Origin: Gammaproteobacteria bacterium
GTDB lineage: Bacteria; Pseudomonadota; Gammaproteobacteria; SURF-13
Length of the DNA stretch: 53,296 nucleotides
Reading direction: 5' to 3'
NCBI GenBank assembly: GCA_016195665.1
Contig: JACPZD010000002.1
Location: 1-53,296, forward strand
Part shown: one piece after another, positions 28,484 to 36,887 of the stretch
How the letters are laid out: each line of letters begins with the position of its first letter
Numbering within the stretch: the first letter of the stretch is position 1
Position numbers and translations under genes: made by a program
Notes under the pieces: model-generated
Told to the model about the DNA's origin: nothing
The model's database searches: none
Seen by the model: only the letters and a program-made list of their open reading frames with translations

Positions 28484-28888
28484 TTACTCTTTCTCCTCCG
28501 ACTTCGCCTGATTCCACAGCGCGTCCATCTCCTCTAGTGTGGATTGTTCCGGACTGCGTCCGCGAGCTGCAAGCAGTGTTTCGATACGCCGGAAGCGCCG
28601 CTCGAATTTGGCGTTGACACGGCGTAGCGCCTGTTCAGGATCCACCTGCATGTGGCGCGCAAGATTAATACACACAAAGAGCAGATCGCCGATTTCATCT
28701 TCCATGCGATCATGGGTGGAGCCAGCAGCGATTTCCTGACGGATTTCGTGCAGTTCTTCTTCGATCTTGGCCAGCACAAGACTTACCTGCGGCCAATCGA
28801 AGCCCACTTTTGCCACCCGCCTCTGGAACTCGGTGGCATGTTGCACCACCGGCAGTGAGGCGTCAATATCATCGAGTATGCTCGGCAT
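28484..28888 (-). CDS. mazG: MazG-family NTP pyrophosphohydrolase, C-terminal domain only
   Basis: 134 residues matching the second half of MazG: RRVAKVGFDWPQVSLVLAKI, the metal-binding EEELHEIRQEI and MEDEIGDLLFVCINLARHM, then the helix ALRRVNAKFERRFRRIE. Full-length MazG has about 260 residues with two such domains; the catalytically active one in E. coli is this C-terminal domain, so activity (NTP to NMP plus pyrophosphate) may remain. A TAA lies in frame just upstream of the ATG and no N-terminal domain is present in the 195 bases before it. Confidence 0.85.
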   Translation of the reverse strand: MPSILDDIDASLPVVQHATEFQRRVAKVGFDWPQVSLVLAKIEEELHEIRQEIAAGSTHDRMEDEIGDLLFVCINLARHMQVDPEQALRRVNAKFERRFRRIETLLAARGRSPEQSTLEEMDALWNQAKSEEKE

Positions 28889-29083
28889 CTGTTGTCGTGG
28901 ATTTTATCTATGGAGGTAATCGGGAACAATCAAGCTTAGTATACTTTTAGACTCGACACTAGATGCTCGCTGGACAACAGACACCCATCGGTGGGAAAAG
29001 GATGCCGAATGAATTGGAGGACGACCCGCCGCCGTGCATTTGTTAGCAAAACGTTTGAGCGGTATATAATCGCGCGGGGTCTT

Positions 29084-29443
29084 TTAATGCCTGCTCCAAT
29101 GCTGCTCTAGATATTCCTTTAGCGCAACGGCATTATTAAATTTCTCCTCCTTTGAAGCATACACCAAGGTCACCTGGTGTTTCGTCGCCTTCGCTACGAG
29201 CTGAGATACCCATTCAGGCCGCTGATCAAGTTCCCGAAAATAGCGGGACTTGAACTCATCCCGCTTTATCGGCTTATGACCAAACCATTTACGCAACGCA
29301 TCGCTAGGTGCAATGTCCTTAATCCAGAGATCGATCTCCGCCGCCTCCTTCTTAATACCACGCGGCCATAACCTGTCAATCAGGACCCTGAAGCCATCTG
29401 CTTTGGTTGGCTTTTCGTAAACCCTTTTAATGTGAAGGGTCAT
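29084..29443 (-). CDS. DUF488 family protein (YeaO-like)
   Basis: 119 residues. Typical DUF488 start [40 protein letters not shown], then [12 protein letters not shown] and the C-terminal [22 protein letters not shown]. The function of the family is not established. It begins 12 bases after the pdhB stop, on the same strand, and so could be co-transcribed with the pyruvate dehydrogenase genes. Confidence 0.88.
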   Translation of the reverse strand: MTLHIKRVYEKPTKADGFRVLIDRLWPRGIKKEAAEIDLWIKDIAPSDALRKWFGHKPIKRDEFKSRYFRELDQRPEWVSQLVAKATKHQVTLVYASKEEKFNNAVALKEYLEQHWSRH

Positions 29444-29455
29444 GCCCTTGTATTA

Positions 29456-30496
29456 CTACTCCTCACGCGTCCCCACGATACGGCGCACCGCCAGGGTCAC
29501 GGCCTCGGCGTTGGGGATGGAGGCGGCTTCCAAATCGCCGTTATAGGGCGTGGGTACGTCCGCGGCGGCGACGCGCGCGATAGGCGCATCGAGCTCATAA
29601 AACGCCGCCTCATGCAGTGCCGCCACGATCTCCGCGCCCGCGCCCGCGAATTTGCAATCCTCTTCCACCACGATGGCGCGGTGCGTTTTTTTGAGGGAAC
29701 CGATGAGCAGCGGCAAATCAATGGGCCGCAAACTTCTTAAATCAATCATCTCGGCGGCGATGCCGTCTTCTCCGGTGAGCACGTCGGCGGCTTGCAGGCA
29801 TACGTCCACCATGCGATGCCATGCGATGAGGGTGACGTGCGTGCCAGCGCGGCGCACGGCGGCGCTGTGCATAGGCGGGGCGGTGGCATGGATATCGAAC
29901 AGGCCTTTTTTGAAATAGAGGAGTTCATGCTCCAGCACGATAATCGGATCGTCCTCGTGAATGGCTTGAGTCAGTTGCCAGTAAGAATCTTGCGGCGTTC
30001 CCGGCGCGACAATGCGCAATCCCGGCACATTCATCAGTGTATGTTCGAGGCGCTGTGAATGCTGCGCAGCGAGTTGCTTGGCGACGCCGCCCGCCATGCG
30101 CACTACCAGCGGCACGCGAAACTGGCCGCCTGACATATAGTGCAACTTTGCGGCCAGGTTTATGATGGCGTCCAACGCCAGCAGCGCAAAGTTGACGGTG
30201 GTAATTTCAACGACAGGACGGCCACCCACCATCGCCGCACCCACGCCCAGCCCCGTGAAACTATTTTCCGAGATGGGCGCATCGCGTACCCGCCATTCAC
30301 CGTACTTGGCATATAAGCCTTGTGTCACGCGATAGCTGCCGCCGTAGAGACCGACATCCTCGCCTATAATGAATGCCGCGTCATCCGCGGCCAGCGCTTC
30401 ATCAAGCGCGATGTTGAGGGCCTCCCAGCACATGAGTTCGCTGCGCGGCCGGGCGGGCGCAATGAAGCCTGCGTTGTCGTTATGCGTGCGCTTCAC
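29456..30496 (-). CDS. pdhB: Pyruvate (acetoin-type) dehydrogenase E1 component, beta subunit
   Basis: 346 residues; transketolase-like pyrimidine domain plus C-terminal transketolase domain of the heterotetrameric E1. Motifs: NIALDEALAADDAAFIIGED, PISENSFTGLGVGAAMVGGR, EITTVNFALLALDAIINLA, and the C-terminal MIDLRSLRPIDLPLLIGSLK. With the alpha subunit it decarboxylates a 2-oxo acid, most likely pyruvate, onto lipoate. GTG start at 30496 overlaps the pdhA stop by 4 bases (GTGA). No E2 or E3 gene follows. Confidence 0.92.
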   Translation of the reverse strand: MKRTHNDNAGFIAPARPRSELMCWEALNIALDEALAADDAAFIIGEDVGLYGGSYRVTQGLYAKYGEWRVRDAPISENSFTGLGVGAAMVGGRPVVEITTVNFALLALDAIINLAAKLHYMSGGQFRVPLVVRMAGGVAKQLAAQHSQRLEHTLMNVPGLRIVAPGTPQDSYWQLTQAIHEDDPIIVLEHELLYFKKGLFDIHATAPPMHSAAVRRAGTHVTLIAWHRMVDVCLQAADVLTGEDGIAAEMIDLRSLRPIDLPLLIGSLKKTHRAIVVEEDCKFAGAGAEIVAALHEAAFYELDAPIARVAAADVPTPYNGDLEAASIPNAEAVTLAVRRIVGTREE

Positions 30497-31482
30497 AAGG
30501 CGCCTTTGTAGAGATCGAGTGGCCGTACATAGACGTTCTTATAAAGATCGGTGGGCGGCGGGCTCTGATCGGCAAAGCGCACCGCTTCCTCCACGACTTC
30601 CTGTGCCTTTGCAAACATCACCTCGGCATCCTCTTCATTCAGCCAGCCATGCCTTAACGCCTTAGTGCGCAGTATCAACAACGGATCACGCGCCCTGAGT
30701 TCTGCGACCTCAAGCGTGGAACGGTACGCTCCGCTGTCGGCCATTGAATGGCCGCGGTAGCGGTAGGTCTCGCATTCCAACAGAAAAGGTCCATTACCAC
30801 TCCGTATCTGCTGCAGTGCATCGTGCGTGGCTTCATAAACTGCAAGCACATCCATACCGTCCACGCGTTTGCCGGGAACGCCGTTGCCACAGCCGCGTTT
30901 ATAAACTTCGACGATGGCGGAGTTGCGATGGATTTCAGTGCCGATCTGATAGTGATTGTTCTCGCAGATAAACAGCACGGGCAGTTTCCACAGCGCCGCC
31001 ATGTTGAGCGACTCGTGAAAGGTCCCCTGATTGACCGCGCCCTCGCCAAAGAAACACAATACGGCATCGGGCGAATGATTCATGGCCAGCCAATAGGCGG
31101 CGCCGATGGCAATGGGAAAGGTCTCGCCGACGATGGCGTACCCGCCGAGAAAACGGTGTTCCGCGCTGAGCAGATGCATGGAGCCGCCGTAGCCGCCGGA
31201 GCAGCCTGTGGCGCGGCCGAACAGCTCCGCCATGATGGCATTGGGCGAGATCCCACGCATCAGGGCATGCACGTGTTCCCGGTAGGTACTTACCACGTAA
31301 TCCCCAGGCTCCGCCGCACGCAAACTGCCGACCGCGACCGCCTCTTCGCCGGGATAAAGATGTAAGAAGCCGGCAATCTTGCCTTGTGTATATTGCTCGG
31401 CGGCCACTTCCTCGAAGCGTCGCGCAAGGAGCATATCGTAGAGAAACTGCTTGGCGAGACTACTCTGCACTGTATTCTCCAT
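30493..31482 (-). CDS. pdhA: Pyruvate (acetoin-type) dehydrogenase E1 component, alpha subunit
   Basis: 329 residues; thiamine diphosphate-binding subunit. The ThDP motif GEGAVNQGTFHESLNMAALW followed by CENNHYQIGT is complete, and the phosphorylation-loop region RYRGHSMADSGAYRS and DYVVSTYREHVHALMRG are conserved. Sequence alone does not separate pyruvate from acetoin or branched-chain 2-oxo acid use; the short form and lack of linked ado genes favour pyruvate. The E2 and E3 partners must be encoded elsewhere. Confidence 0.92.
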   Translation of the reverse strand: MENTVQSSLAKQFLYDMLLARRFEEVAAEQYTQGKIAGFLHLYPGEEAVAVGSLRAAEPGDYVVSTYREHVHALMRGISPNAIMAELFGRATGCSGGYGGSMHLLSAEHRFLGGYAIVGETFPIAIGAAYWLAMNHSPDAVLCFFGEGAVNQGTFHESLNMAALWKLPVLFICENNHYQIGTEIHRNSAIVEVYKRGCGNGVPGKRVDGMDVLAVYEATHDALQQIRSGNGPFLLECETYRYRGHSMADSGAYRSTLEVAELRARDPLLILRTKALRHGWLNEEDAEVMFAKAQEVVEEAVRFADQSPPPTDLYKNVYVRPLDLYKGAL

Positions 31483-31769
31483 GACTTGGCGGCGCTGTTG
31501 AACGGCACAGCCAGGTAAAACAACAAAGCCGTAACCACCGCCTTGAGCGGGAGCTTATTTGTTGAGTTTGAGCCTTAGATATTCACCAATCAATATCGCC
31601 GCTGGATACAAAGCTTCTCACGATAAGCCATTGTGCGGCAGTTTTTTAAATATTCACAAGGGTGGCCTTTGCCTTCTCGCATCAGATCATATTTTTAAGG
31701 CAGAAAGAGACTGGAGGCGGTCATCCTTTACCGCCCCCAACCTCCATAACTCGGCACGACTTCCCGGAT

Positions 31770-32285
31770 TTACTGTATCGAAATGCTATGCCGCTTGGAC
31801 TTTTCCTTCTTGGGAATAGTGAGCTCTAATAACCCGTCTTTGAATACCGCTTTAGCTTTACTGTCATCCACCTCCGCCGGCAACACCACAGTGCGCGAGA
31901 ATGCGCCATGTGAAATCTCACAACGGTAATAGTCGCCTTTTTCCTCTTTTTCTTCGTGCCTGGTGCTTCCCTTAACGGTGACGGTATTGCCCGTCATCGA
32001 GACATCCAGGTCCTTCTTCTCCACACCGGGGATCTCGGCGCGCACCACAACTTCGTCATCCCGATCTATCACGTCCACCCGCGGCATCGCCCCACTAAAG
32101 GGGGCAGCCATTTCTCCCAACAAAGAGCGGGGCCAGTGCAGCGGCCTCATCCACCCCGGCGAGAAAAAGTTTTCAAACATACGCTCCATCTCATCAAACG
32201 GACCCATTACTTTTGCAGGCGCAGCCTTTTGGATCTCCTGCCCTTTTGCCGAGACGGTTGTCGGCTGTTTGCTTTCATTTGCCAT
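31770..32285 (-). CDS. Hsp20 / alpha-crystallin family small heat-shock protein
   Basis: 171 residues. A variable N-terminal arm (about 1-60, with FDEMERMFENFF), then the alpha-crystallin domain (about 66-160: PRVDVIDRDDEVVVRAEIPG, GAFSRTVVLPAEVD, AVFKDGLLELTIPK), ending in the IxI oligomerisation motif ISIQ. ATP-independent holdase chaperone. Very strong ribosome-binding site (AGGAGG, seven bases before ATG 32285). A probable FNR/CRP-type promoter lies 77 to 120 bases upstream; I see no sigma-32 type promoter. Confidence 0.95.
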   Translation of the reverse strand: MANESKQPTTVSAKGQEIQKAAPAKVMGPFDEMERMFENFFSPGWMRPLHWPRSLLGEMAAPFSGAMPRVDVIDRDDEVVVRAEIPGVEKKDLDVSMTGNTVTVKGSTRHEEKEEKGDYYRCEISHGAFSRTVVLPAEVDDSKAKAVFKDGLLELTIPKKEKSKRHSISIQ

Positions 32286-32361
32286 GATCGTTCCTCCTGA
32301 TTGATTGTTGCCTATGAAGTGCTATACAAGCCTGGAAGGACAATCTTTCCAGCTTTTCGTC

Positions 32362-32404
32362 ATTATAAAAATAGCTTAATGCTCCATGCTTTGATTTAGA
32401 TCAA
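32362..32404 (-). promoter_or_regulatory. FNR/CRP-family class II promoter of hsp20
   Basis: Palindrome TTGATTTAGATCAA (32391-32404), a perfect match to the FNR consensus TTGAT-N4-ATCAA, then 23 bases, then a perfect -10 TATAAT read on the minus strand (32367 to 32362). The centre of the box is about 42 bases from the expected start, the class II activator position. No good -35 hexamer exists, as expected for an activator-dependent promoter. Confidence 0.75.
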
Positions 32405-32530
32405 TAATCAGTCATTATTCGATACCTGCTGGGCATAAGGTATGTAAGCTATTGAATAATTAGGTATGGCAAAGATATCGTCACGCCTGCCCGCTGGCCT
32501 CGCCCTCGTGGCCGAGCAAGAAATATGGCC

Positions 32531-32555
32531 GTAGCGTGTGCATTGCACACGCTAC
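32531..32555. repeat. Perfect 12-bp palindrome after the hydrogenase operon
   Basis: GTAGCGTGTGCA and TGCACACGCTAC separated by one base, starting two bases past the maturation protease stop. No T-run on either side; it may still form an mRNA 3'-end hairpin. Similar in sequence to the hairpin at 25674-25697. Confidence 0.75.
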
Positions 32556-32556
32556 A

Positions 32557-33012
32557 TTACTCGCTTAGCCAGTTCTTTATTTTGTCGTGGGCAGCTTTTG
32601 TCAGCTTGGCAATAGAGCCTTCCGCCTCGGGACTCAGAGCCATAGTATGGTGTGGATCTCCGATCTCCAATCCAAGAAGGCATAACCGCTGCGGCAAGGC
32701 ATCCAGATCTGTTGCAAGCGCGACGGCCTCTGCGAGCCCGAAGCCATGGCTCGACAGCGAGGGGGCCGTATAATAAATAATGTCATCGCCTTCCAGATTA
32801 TAGATGAGCCCTACTTCACTCTTACTGGAGACTGCATCGAGCAGCAGTACACTGTCTTCGGCGCGCCAATGTTCGAGCAGTGAAGAGCCGGGACGGTCGA
32901 GCAGCTTGATCTCGACACGGTCTTCATCAAACATTCCGCGCAAGCCTTCGGCGGCCCGCCATCCCGCTGGATCGTCACCCCACGGTGAACCGAGGCCGAT
33001 GACGCGTATCAT
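32557..33012 (-). CDS. Hydrogenase maturation protease (HycI/HyaD/HoxW type)
   Basis: 151 residues; nickel-dependent endopeptidase that trims the C-terminus of the NiFe-hydrogenase large subunit after metal insertion. N-terminal RVIGLGSPWGDDPAGWRAA carries the first metal-binding Asp, VLLLDAVSS the second region, and SSHGFGLAEAVALA the metal-binding His. Its ATGA start overlaps the hydA stop by 4 bases, so substrate and protease are co-translated. Expected target: the short tail after the DPCxxCxxH motif of HydA. Confidence 0.92.
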   Translation of the reverse strand: MIRVIGLGSPWGDDPAGWRAAEGLRGMFDEDRVEIKLLDRPGSSLLEHWRAEDSVLLLDAVSSKSEVGLIYNLEGDDIIYYTAPSLSSHGFGLAEAVALATDLDALPQRLCLLGLEIGDPHHTMALSPEAEGSIAKLTKAAHDKIKNWLSE

Positions 33013-34295
33013 GTACGCTCTACCGTGAGCTTCAGAAAGTGAGTGGAGCAGGAGATGCAGGGATCGTAATTGCGTATCCCCGCTTCGAGGCGAGCGCGCA
33101 GCGCGGCGTCATTTAAACTCAAATCCTCTTCGACGGACTCGCGCAGATCGGCCTCGATCTGGGCCTGATTCTGACTGGTGGGCGGAACGATGCGCGCCGT
33201 TTTAACCAGACCCGCCGAATCGAGTTCGTAGCGATGCCAGAGGATGCCGCGCGGCGCCTCGGTGCAGGCCATGCCAATACCTGCGCGTGGCCCCATCTCG
33301 ACATAGGCCTTTTGCGGCCGATGATAATTTTCAAGAATAGTCATCGCCTCTGTGAAGGCCACATGGATCTCCAGCGCACGCGCCACGATACTGTGATAAG
33401 GATTGCGGCTTGGCCAGGCGATGCCGGTCTGTTTCAAGAGCTGGACGGTTTGCTCGGGCAGTCTGTCCAGATTATTGTTGATGCGCGCCAACGGTCCAAC
33501 CCAATAGGGCCGGCCGTTAATGTGCGCGTGCAGTGCGGTGGAGTACGATACCTGCCGTTCTTCGATATGCTCTTCAAATTCATCGGCCGTGATATTGAGG
33601 CCGGCGCTGGAAATGACACGGCCTTCGTTCATGGGATAATCATGCGCATGGCGTAACGAGACAAAAGATGCGTTGCGGGTGATGGACGGCACTTTCAGTT
33701 CCACCGTCCAGCGCACTAGATCTTCTACATCCTGCGCAGCCTCGCGCAAACGGGCGAGTAGCTCCCTGGCTTCAGATTCATCGGGTGCGCGGTAAAAACC
33801 GCCCACCCGCGCACCTACCGGATGCACCGACCGTCCGCCCATCATGCTGAGAATTTTGTTGCCGAGCCCTTGCAGCCGCAGGCCGCGCCGCACGATATCA
33901 GGATACACCTGCGCCATCGCCATCGCGTCCGGAACGCCAAGAAAATCGGGGGCCGCCAGCAGGTGGATGTGCATGCTGTGACTCTCCAGCCACTCGCCGC
34001 AGTAATACAGTCGCCGCAGCGTGCGTATCTCAGAGGTAATAACCGCCCCAAAGGCCGCCTCGATGGCGTGCACCGCGCTCATCTGATAAGCCACCGGGCA
34101 GATGCCGCAGATGCGCGCAACCATATCGGGAATTTCCTTCCAGCTCCTGCCCTCCAGAAATTTCTCGAAAAAGCGCGGCGGCTCAAAAATATTTAAACGC
34201 AAATCCGCCACCCGCTCACCCTCGATGCGCACATACAGAGCCCCCTCACCCTCGACTCGGGTCAATATGGGAATTTCTATGCGGCGCTCAGTCAT
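33009..34295 (-). CDS. hydA: Group 3b NiFe-hydrogenase large (alpha) subunit
   Basis: 428 residues. Holds the NiFe active site: L1 motif RICGICPVAYQM (about 62-73) and L2 motif DPCISCSTHF near the C-terminus, supplying the four Cys ligands. Other family features: TRVEGEGALYVRIEG, FFEKFLEGRSWKEIPDMVAR. The short form and absence of a membrane anchor place it with cytoplasmic bidirectional NADP-linked (sulfhydrogenase-type) group 3b enzymes. The tail after the L2 His is only nine residues (FLKLTVERT), the piece the adjacent protease should remove. It lies 24 bases after the lon-like gene rather than after hydD. Confidence 0.94.
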   Translation of the reverse strand: MTERRIEIPILTRVEGEGALYVRIEGERVADLRLNIFEPPRFFEKFLEGRSWKEIPDMVARICGICPVAYQMSAVHAIEAAFGAVITSEIRTLRRLYYCGEWLESHSMHIHLLAAPDFLGVPDAMAMAQVYPDIVRRGLRLQGLGNKILSMMGGRSVHPVGARVGGFYRAPDESEARELLARLREAAQDVEDLVRWTVELKVPSITRNASFVSLRHAHDYPMNEGRVISSAGLNITADEFEEHIEERQVSYSTALHAHINGRPYWVGPLARINNNLDRLPEQTVQLLKQTGIAWPSRNPYHSIVARALEIHVAFTEAMTILENYHRPQKAYVEMGPRAGIGMACTEAPRGILWHRYELDSAGLVKTARIVPPTSQNQAQIEADLRESVEEDLSLNDAALRARLEAGIRNYDPCISCSTHFLKLTVERT

Positions 34296-34319
34296 ATTTC
34301 GCTTATTTCTTGAGCAACT

Positions 34320-36743
34320 TCAGTCTTCCTCGTCCTGTTTTTTCATCATCTTAAGCTCGCCACCGAATTCCTGGCGGATGATCGAGAGTTCATACAGCCT
34401 CACTGCCACCAAATAGTTGATACTTCCTTCAGGCAACTTACCCTTCGCATCGGGTTCCCCGGCCGGAACACCTGTTAAAATCTCAATGGCCTGATTGATC
34501 TCCTCGACAGGCCAGATATGAAACTTTTCCGCCTCGGCGGCCTTCACAACATCGTCGCGCAACATCAGATTTTTTACGTTAGCAGCCGGAATCAACACCC
34601 CCTGCTCGCCTGTCAAACCTCGCGCCTTGCAGATATCGAAAAACCCTTCAATCTTCTCATTAACGGCTCCGATAGCTTGAACCTGGCCGAACTGGTTCAC
34701 AGAGCCAGTCACGGCGAAAGACTGTTTGATGGGAATCTCAGACAGGCTGGAAAGCAGAGCGCACAGCTCGGCGAGCGAGGCGCTGTCGCCCTCCACAAAA
34801 CCGTAGGACTGTTCAAACACCAGACTGGCCGAAAGTGAAAGCGGACGATCCTTTGAATAGCGCGCGGCCAAAAATGAAGACAAGATGAGTACGCCCTTGG
34901 AGTGTATCGCGCCGCTCAGTTTTACTTCGCGCTCGATGTTGATGAACTCACCTTCACCGAGGCGGGTAGTGGCGGTAATCCGGGTGGGTTGGGCGAATGC
35001 GTGCGGACCCAGTTCCACCACGGAAAGCCCGTTCACCTGCCCAATCGCCTCTCCGTGGGTATCAATGAGCAGGGTGCCGCGCAGAACTTCCTCTTGCAGC
35101 TTGGCCTTCAAACGACCCGCCCGGTAGATCTGCGTTTCAATTGCCTGCTGCACATCGGCGGCGGTGACCACCGGGCGACCGGTCTGTCTCGCCCAATGAT
35201 CGGCCTCACGCATCACGTCTGCTACACTCTGCATGTGGGTAGTGAGTTTTTCCGCATCGCCTATGATGCGCGCACTGTGTTCGATAACCCGCCCCACCGC
35301 ACTGCGGTCAAATGGCTGCAAACTTTCTTTTCGAACCAGAGTGCCTATCATTCTTGCATAGAGCAGATTATTCTCAGAATTGCGGTCGAGACTCTCCTCG
35401 AAATCGGCGGCGATCTTAAAGAGCTCGCTGAATTCGGGATCGTATTCGTAAAGCAGATAATAAAACAGCCTATCCCCGAACAGAATCAACTTTACGTCGA
35501 GCGGAATGGGCTCAGGCTCCAACGACACCGTGCTAATAAGGCTGTATATTTGACCCAGCGACTCGATACGGATTTCACGGGAGTAGAGCGCCCGCTTGAG
35601 CGCCTCCCAGGAGAACGGATGGCTGAGCACCTTGAGCACATCCAGCAACAGGTAGCCGCCATTCGCCTGATGCAACGAACCCGGCTTGATAAGGGTAAAA
35701 TCCGTTACCAGCGCGCCGAGCTGCGCAGCATGTTCGATACGGCCGATCAAATTGTTATAGGTCGGGTTGGTGTCCGAGACAATGGGCGCGCCTTGCGATT
35801 GACTGTGGTCCACCAGCACATTGACCTGGTAGCGCCGAAATGACGGGCGTTCAGTTACGGCAAGCCCCATGATAGTAGCCGGAGATTCCTCGTGGTGACG
35901 AAAGTCATCTACATTTTCGATCACATCCTGTTCGGCGGCATTGAGATAATTTAATACCTCCGGTAATTCAGTATACTTCTCCTGCAGTTCATCAATGAGA
36001 TGGCCAACCGCGCGGATGGTCACTTCACGATTGAGTTGTTTGAGTTTATCCCGTCGTTCCCTGCGCCATTGAGTCATCTGACGGTTGACCCGTTGCAGCC
36101 GTTCCTGCATTGTAGTGACCGCCTTTTCAACACGTTCTTTTTCCTGGTCCGTTAGTTTTTCATATTCGTCCGGACCGATCACCTCGTTGTTACGCATGGG
36201 GGCGAAGGCGAATCCCCCTGGGGTGCGCAGTAGTGCGATTCCCTGCTGTAGCGCGTCATCGCCGAGCTGTTGCAGGACTTGCTCCTGTTGATCGTTGAAC
36301 GCCTTTTGAATCTCGTCCACCTTGGTGCGGTATTCATCACTGTCGAACGCCGCCGGGATGGCGCTTCGCAACTCCTCCACCAATTGCCCCATGTCCTGGC
36401 GCAGCTTCGGCGCCCACCCGGCGGGCAGCCGTAATGCGCGAGGCTTGTGAGGCTGTTCGAAGCTGTGAATGTAGCACCAGTCGGATGGTTTGGGTTCTTG
36501 CTTCGCCTTACCATCCAGATAGCTGAGCACGAAGGTGTGCTTACCCATACCCGGGGGGCCTAACACAAAGATATTGTACCCCTCGCGCCGGATACCGGAA
36601 CCAAACCGGACGGCATCGAACGCACGGGTCTGGCCGATGATCCCTACCAACTCTTCAAGCTCAGCCGTCGTCTCGAAAGGAAGTTGATCGGGATCGCAGC
36701 GATGATACAGCGATGCAGGGTTGAGGGTTTTTATTGTTGTCAT
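34320..36743 (-). CDS. Lon-like ATP-dependent protease (COG1067 type)
   Basis: 807 residues. AAA+ module with Walker A-like LGPPGMGKHTF (Lys followed by His, as often in this branch), a long helical insertion (about 130-290), Walker B region GGYLLLDVLKVL, and a C-terminal Lon protease domain (about 565-770) with the Ser-Lys dyad: Ser in VEGDSASLAELCALLSSLS, Lys in IGAVNEKIEGFFDIC. No classical Lon N-domain. It sits inside the hydrogenase operon between hydD and hydA, with an FNR/CRP-type promoter just upstream, and probably heads a sub-operon lon-hydA-protease. Whether it acts on hydrogenase subunits is unknown. Confidence 0.92.
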   Translation of the reverse strand: MTTIKTLNPASLYHRCDPDQLPFETTAELEELVGIIGQTRAFDAVRFGSGIRREGYNIFVLGPPGMGKHTFVLSYLDGKAKQEPKPSDWCYIHSFEQPHKPRALRLPAGWAPKLRQDMGQLVEELRSAIPAAFDSDEYRTKVDEIQKAFNDQQEQVLQQLGDDALQQGIALLRTPGGFAFAPMRNNEVIGPDEYEKLTDQEKERVEKAVTTMQERLQRVNRQMTQWRRERRDKLKQLNREVTIRAVGHLIDELQEKYTELPEVLNYLNAAEQDVIENVDDFRHHEESPATIMGLAVTERPSFRRYQVNVLVDHSQSQGAPIVSDTNPTYNNLIGRIEHAAQLGALVTDFTLIKPGSLHQANGGYLLLDVLKVLSHPFSWEALKRALYSREIRIESLGQIYSLISTVSLEPEPIPLDVKLILFGDRLFYYLLYEYDPEFSELFKIAADFEESLDRNSENNLLYARMIGTLVRKESLQPFDRSAVGRVIEHSARIIGDAEKLTTHMQSVADVMREADHWARQTGRPVVTAADVQQAIETQIYRAGRLKAKLQEEVLRGTLLIDTHGEAIGQVNGLSVVELGPHAFAQPTRITATTRLGEGEFINIEREVKLSGAIHSKGVLILSSFLAARYSKDRPLSLSASLVFEQSYGFVEGDSASLAELCALLSSLSEIPIKQSFAVTGSVNQFGQVQAIGAVNEKIEGFFDICKARGLTGEQGVLIPAANVKNLMLRDDVVKAAEAEKFHIWPVEEINQAIEILTGVPAGEPDAKGKLPEGSINYLVAVRLYELSIIRQEFGGELKMMKKQDEED

Positions 36744-36824
36744 AGGGCCATTGCAGGGTAGATTAAAATATTTATGAATATTTACAGCAAAGCATCTTTA
36801 AAGCTGAAGGCATACAACAACCGC

Positions 36825-36867
36825 ATAGTAGACATGCAAGCGGCAAAGGAACTTTGATCTAGATCAC
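36825..36867 (-). promoter_or_regulatory. FNR/CRP-family class II promoter of the lon-hydA sub-operon
   Basis: Box TTGATCTAGATCAC (36854-36867; on the minus strand GTGATCTAGATCAA, one mismatch from the FNR consensus and also close to a CRP site), 23 bases, then -10 TACTAT on the minus strand (36830 to 36825). The 23-base gap is identical to that of the hsp20 promoter. It lies in the 144-base gap between hydD and the lon-like gene. Confidence 0.7.
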
Positions 36868-36887
36868 AAAAGAGGGATAAATTCTCG

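Noticed and set aside
29040-29070. TATAAT with TTGTTA upstream on the plus strand
   Set aside because: Spacer is 19 bases and no plus-strand gene follows; probably chance or a remnant.
32286-32470. Sigma-32 heat-shock promoter for hsp20
   Set aside because: No CTTGAA-like -35 with a CCCCAT-like -10 is visible; the FNR/CRP-type arrangement fits better.
34902-35843. 313-codon plus-strand open frame within the lon-like gene
   Set aside because: No recognisable protein features; antisense to a gene with clear AAA+ and Lon motifs.
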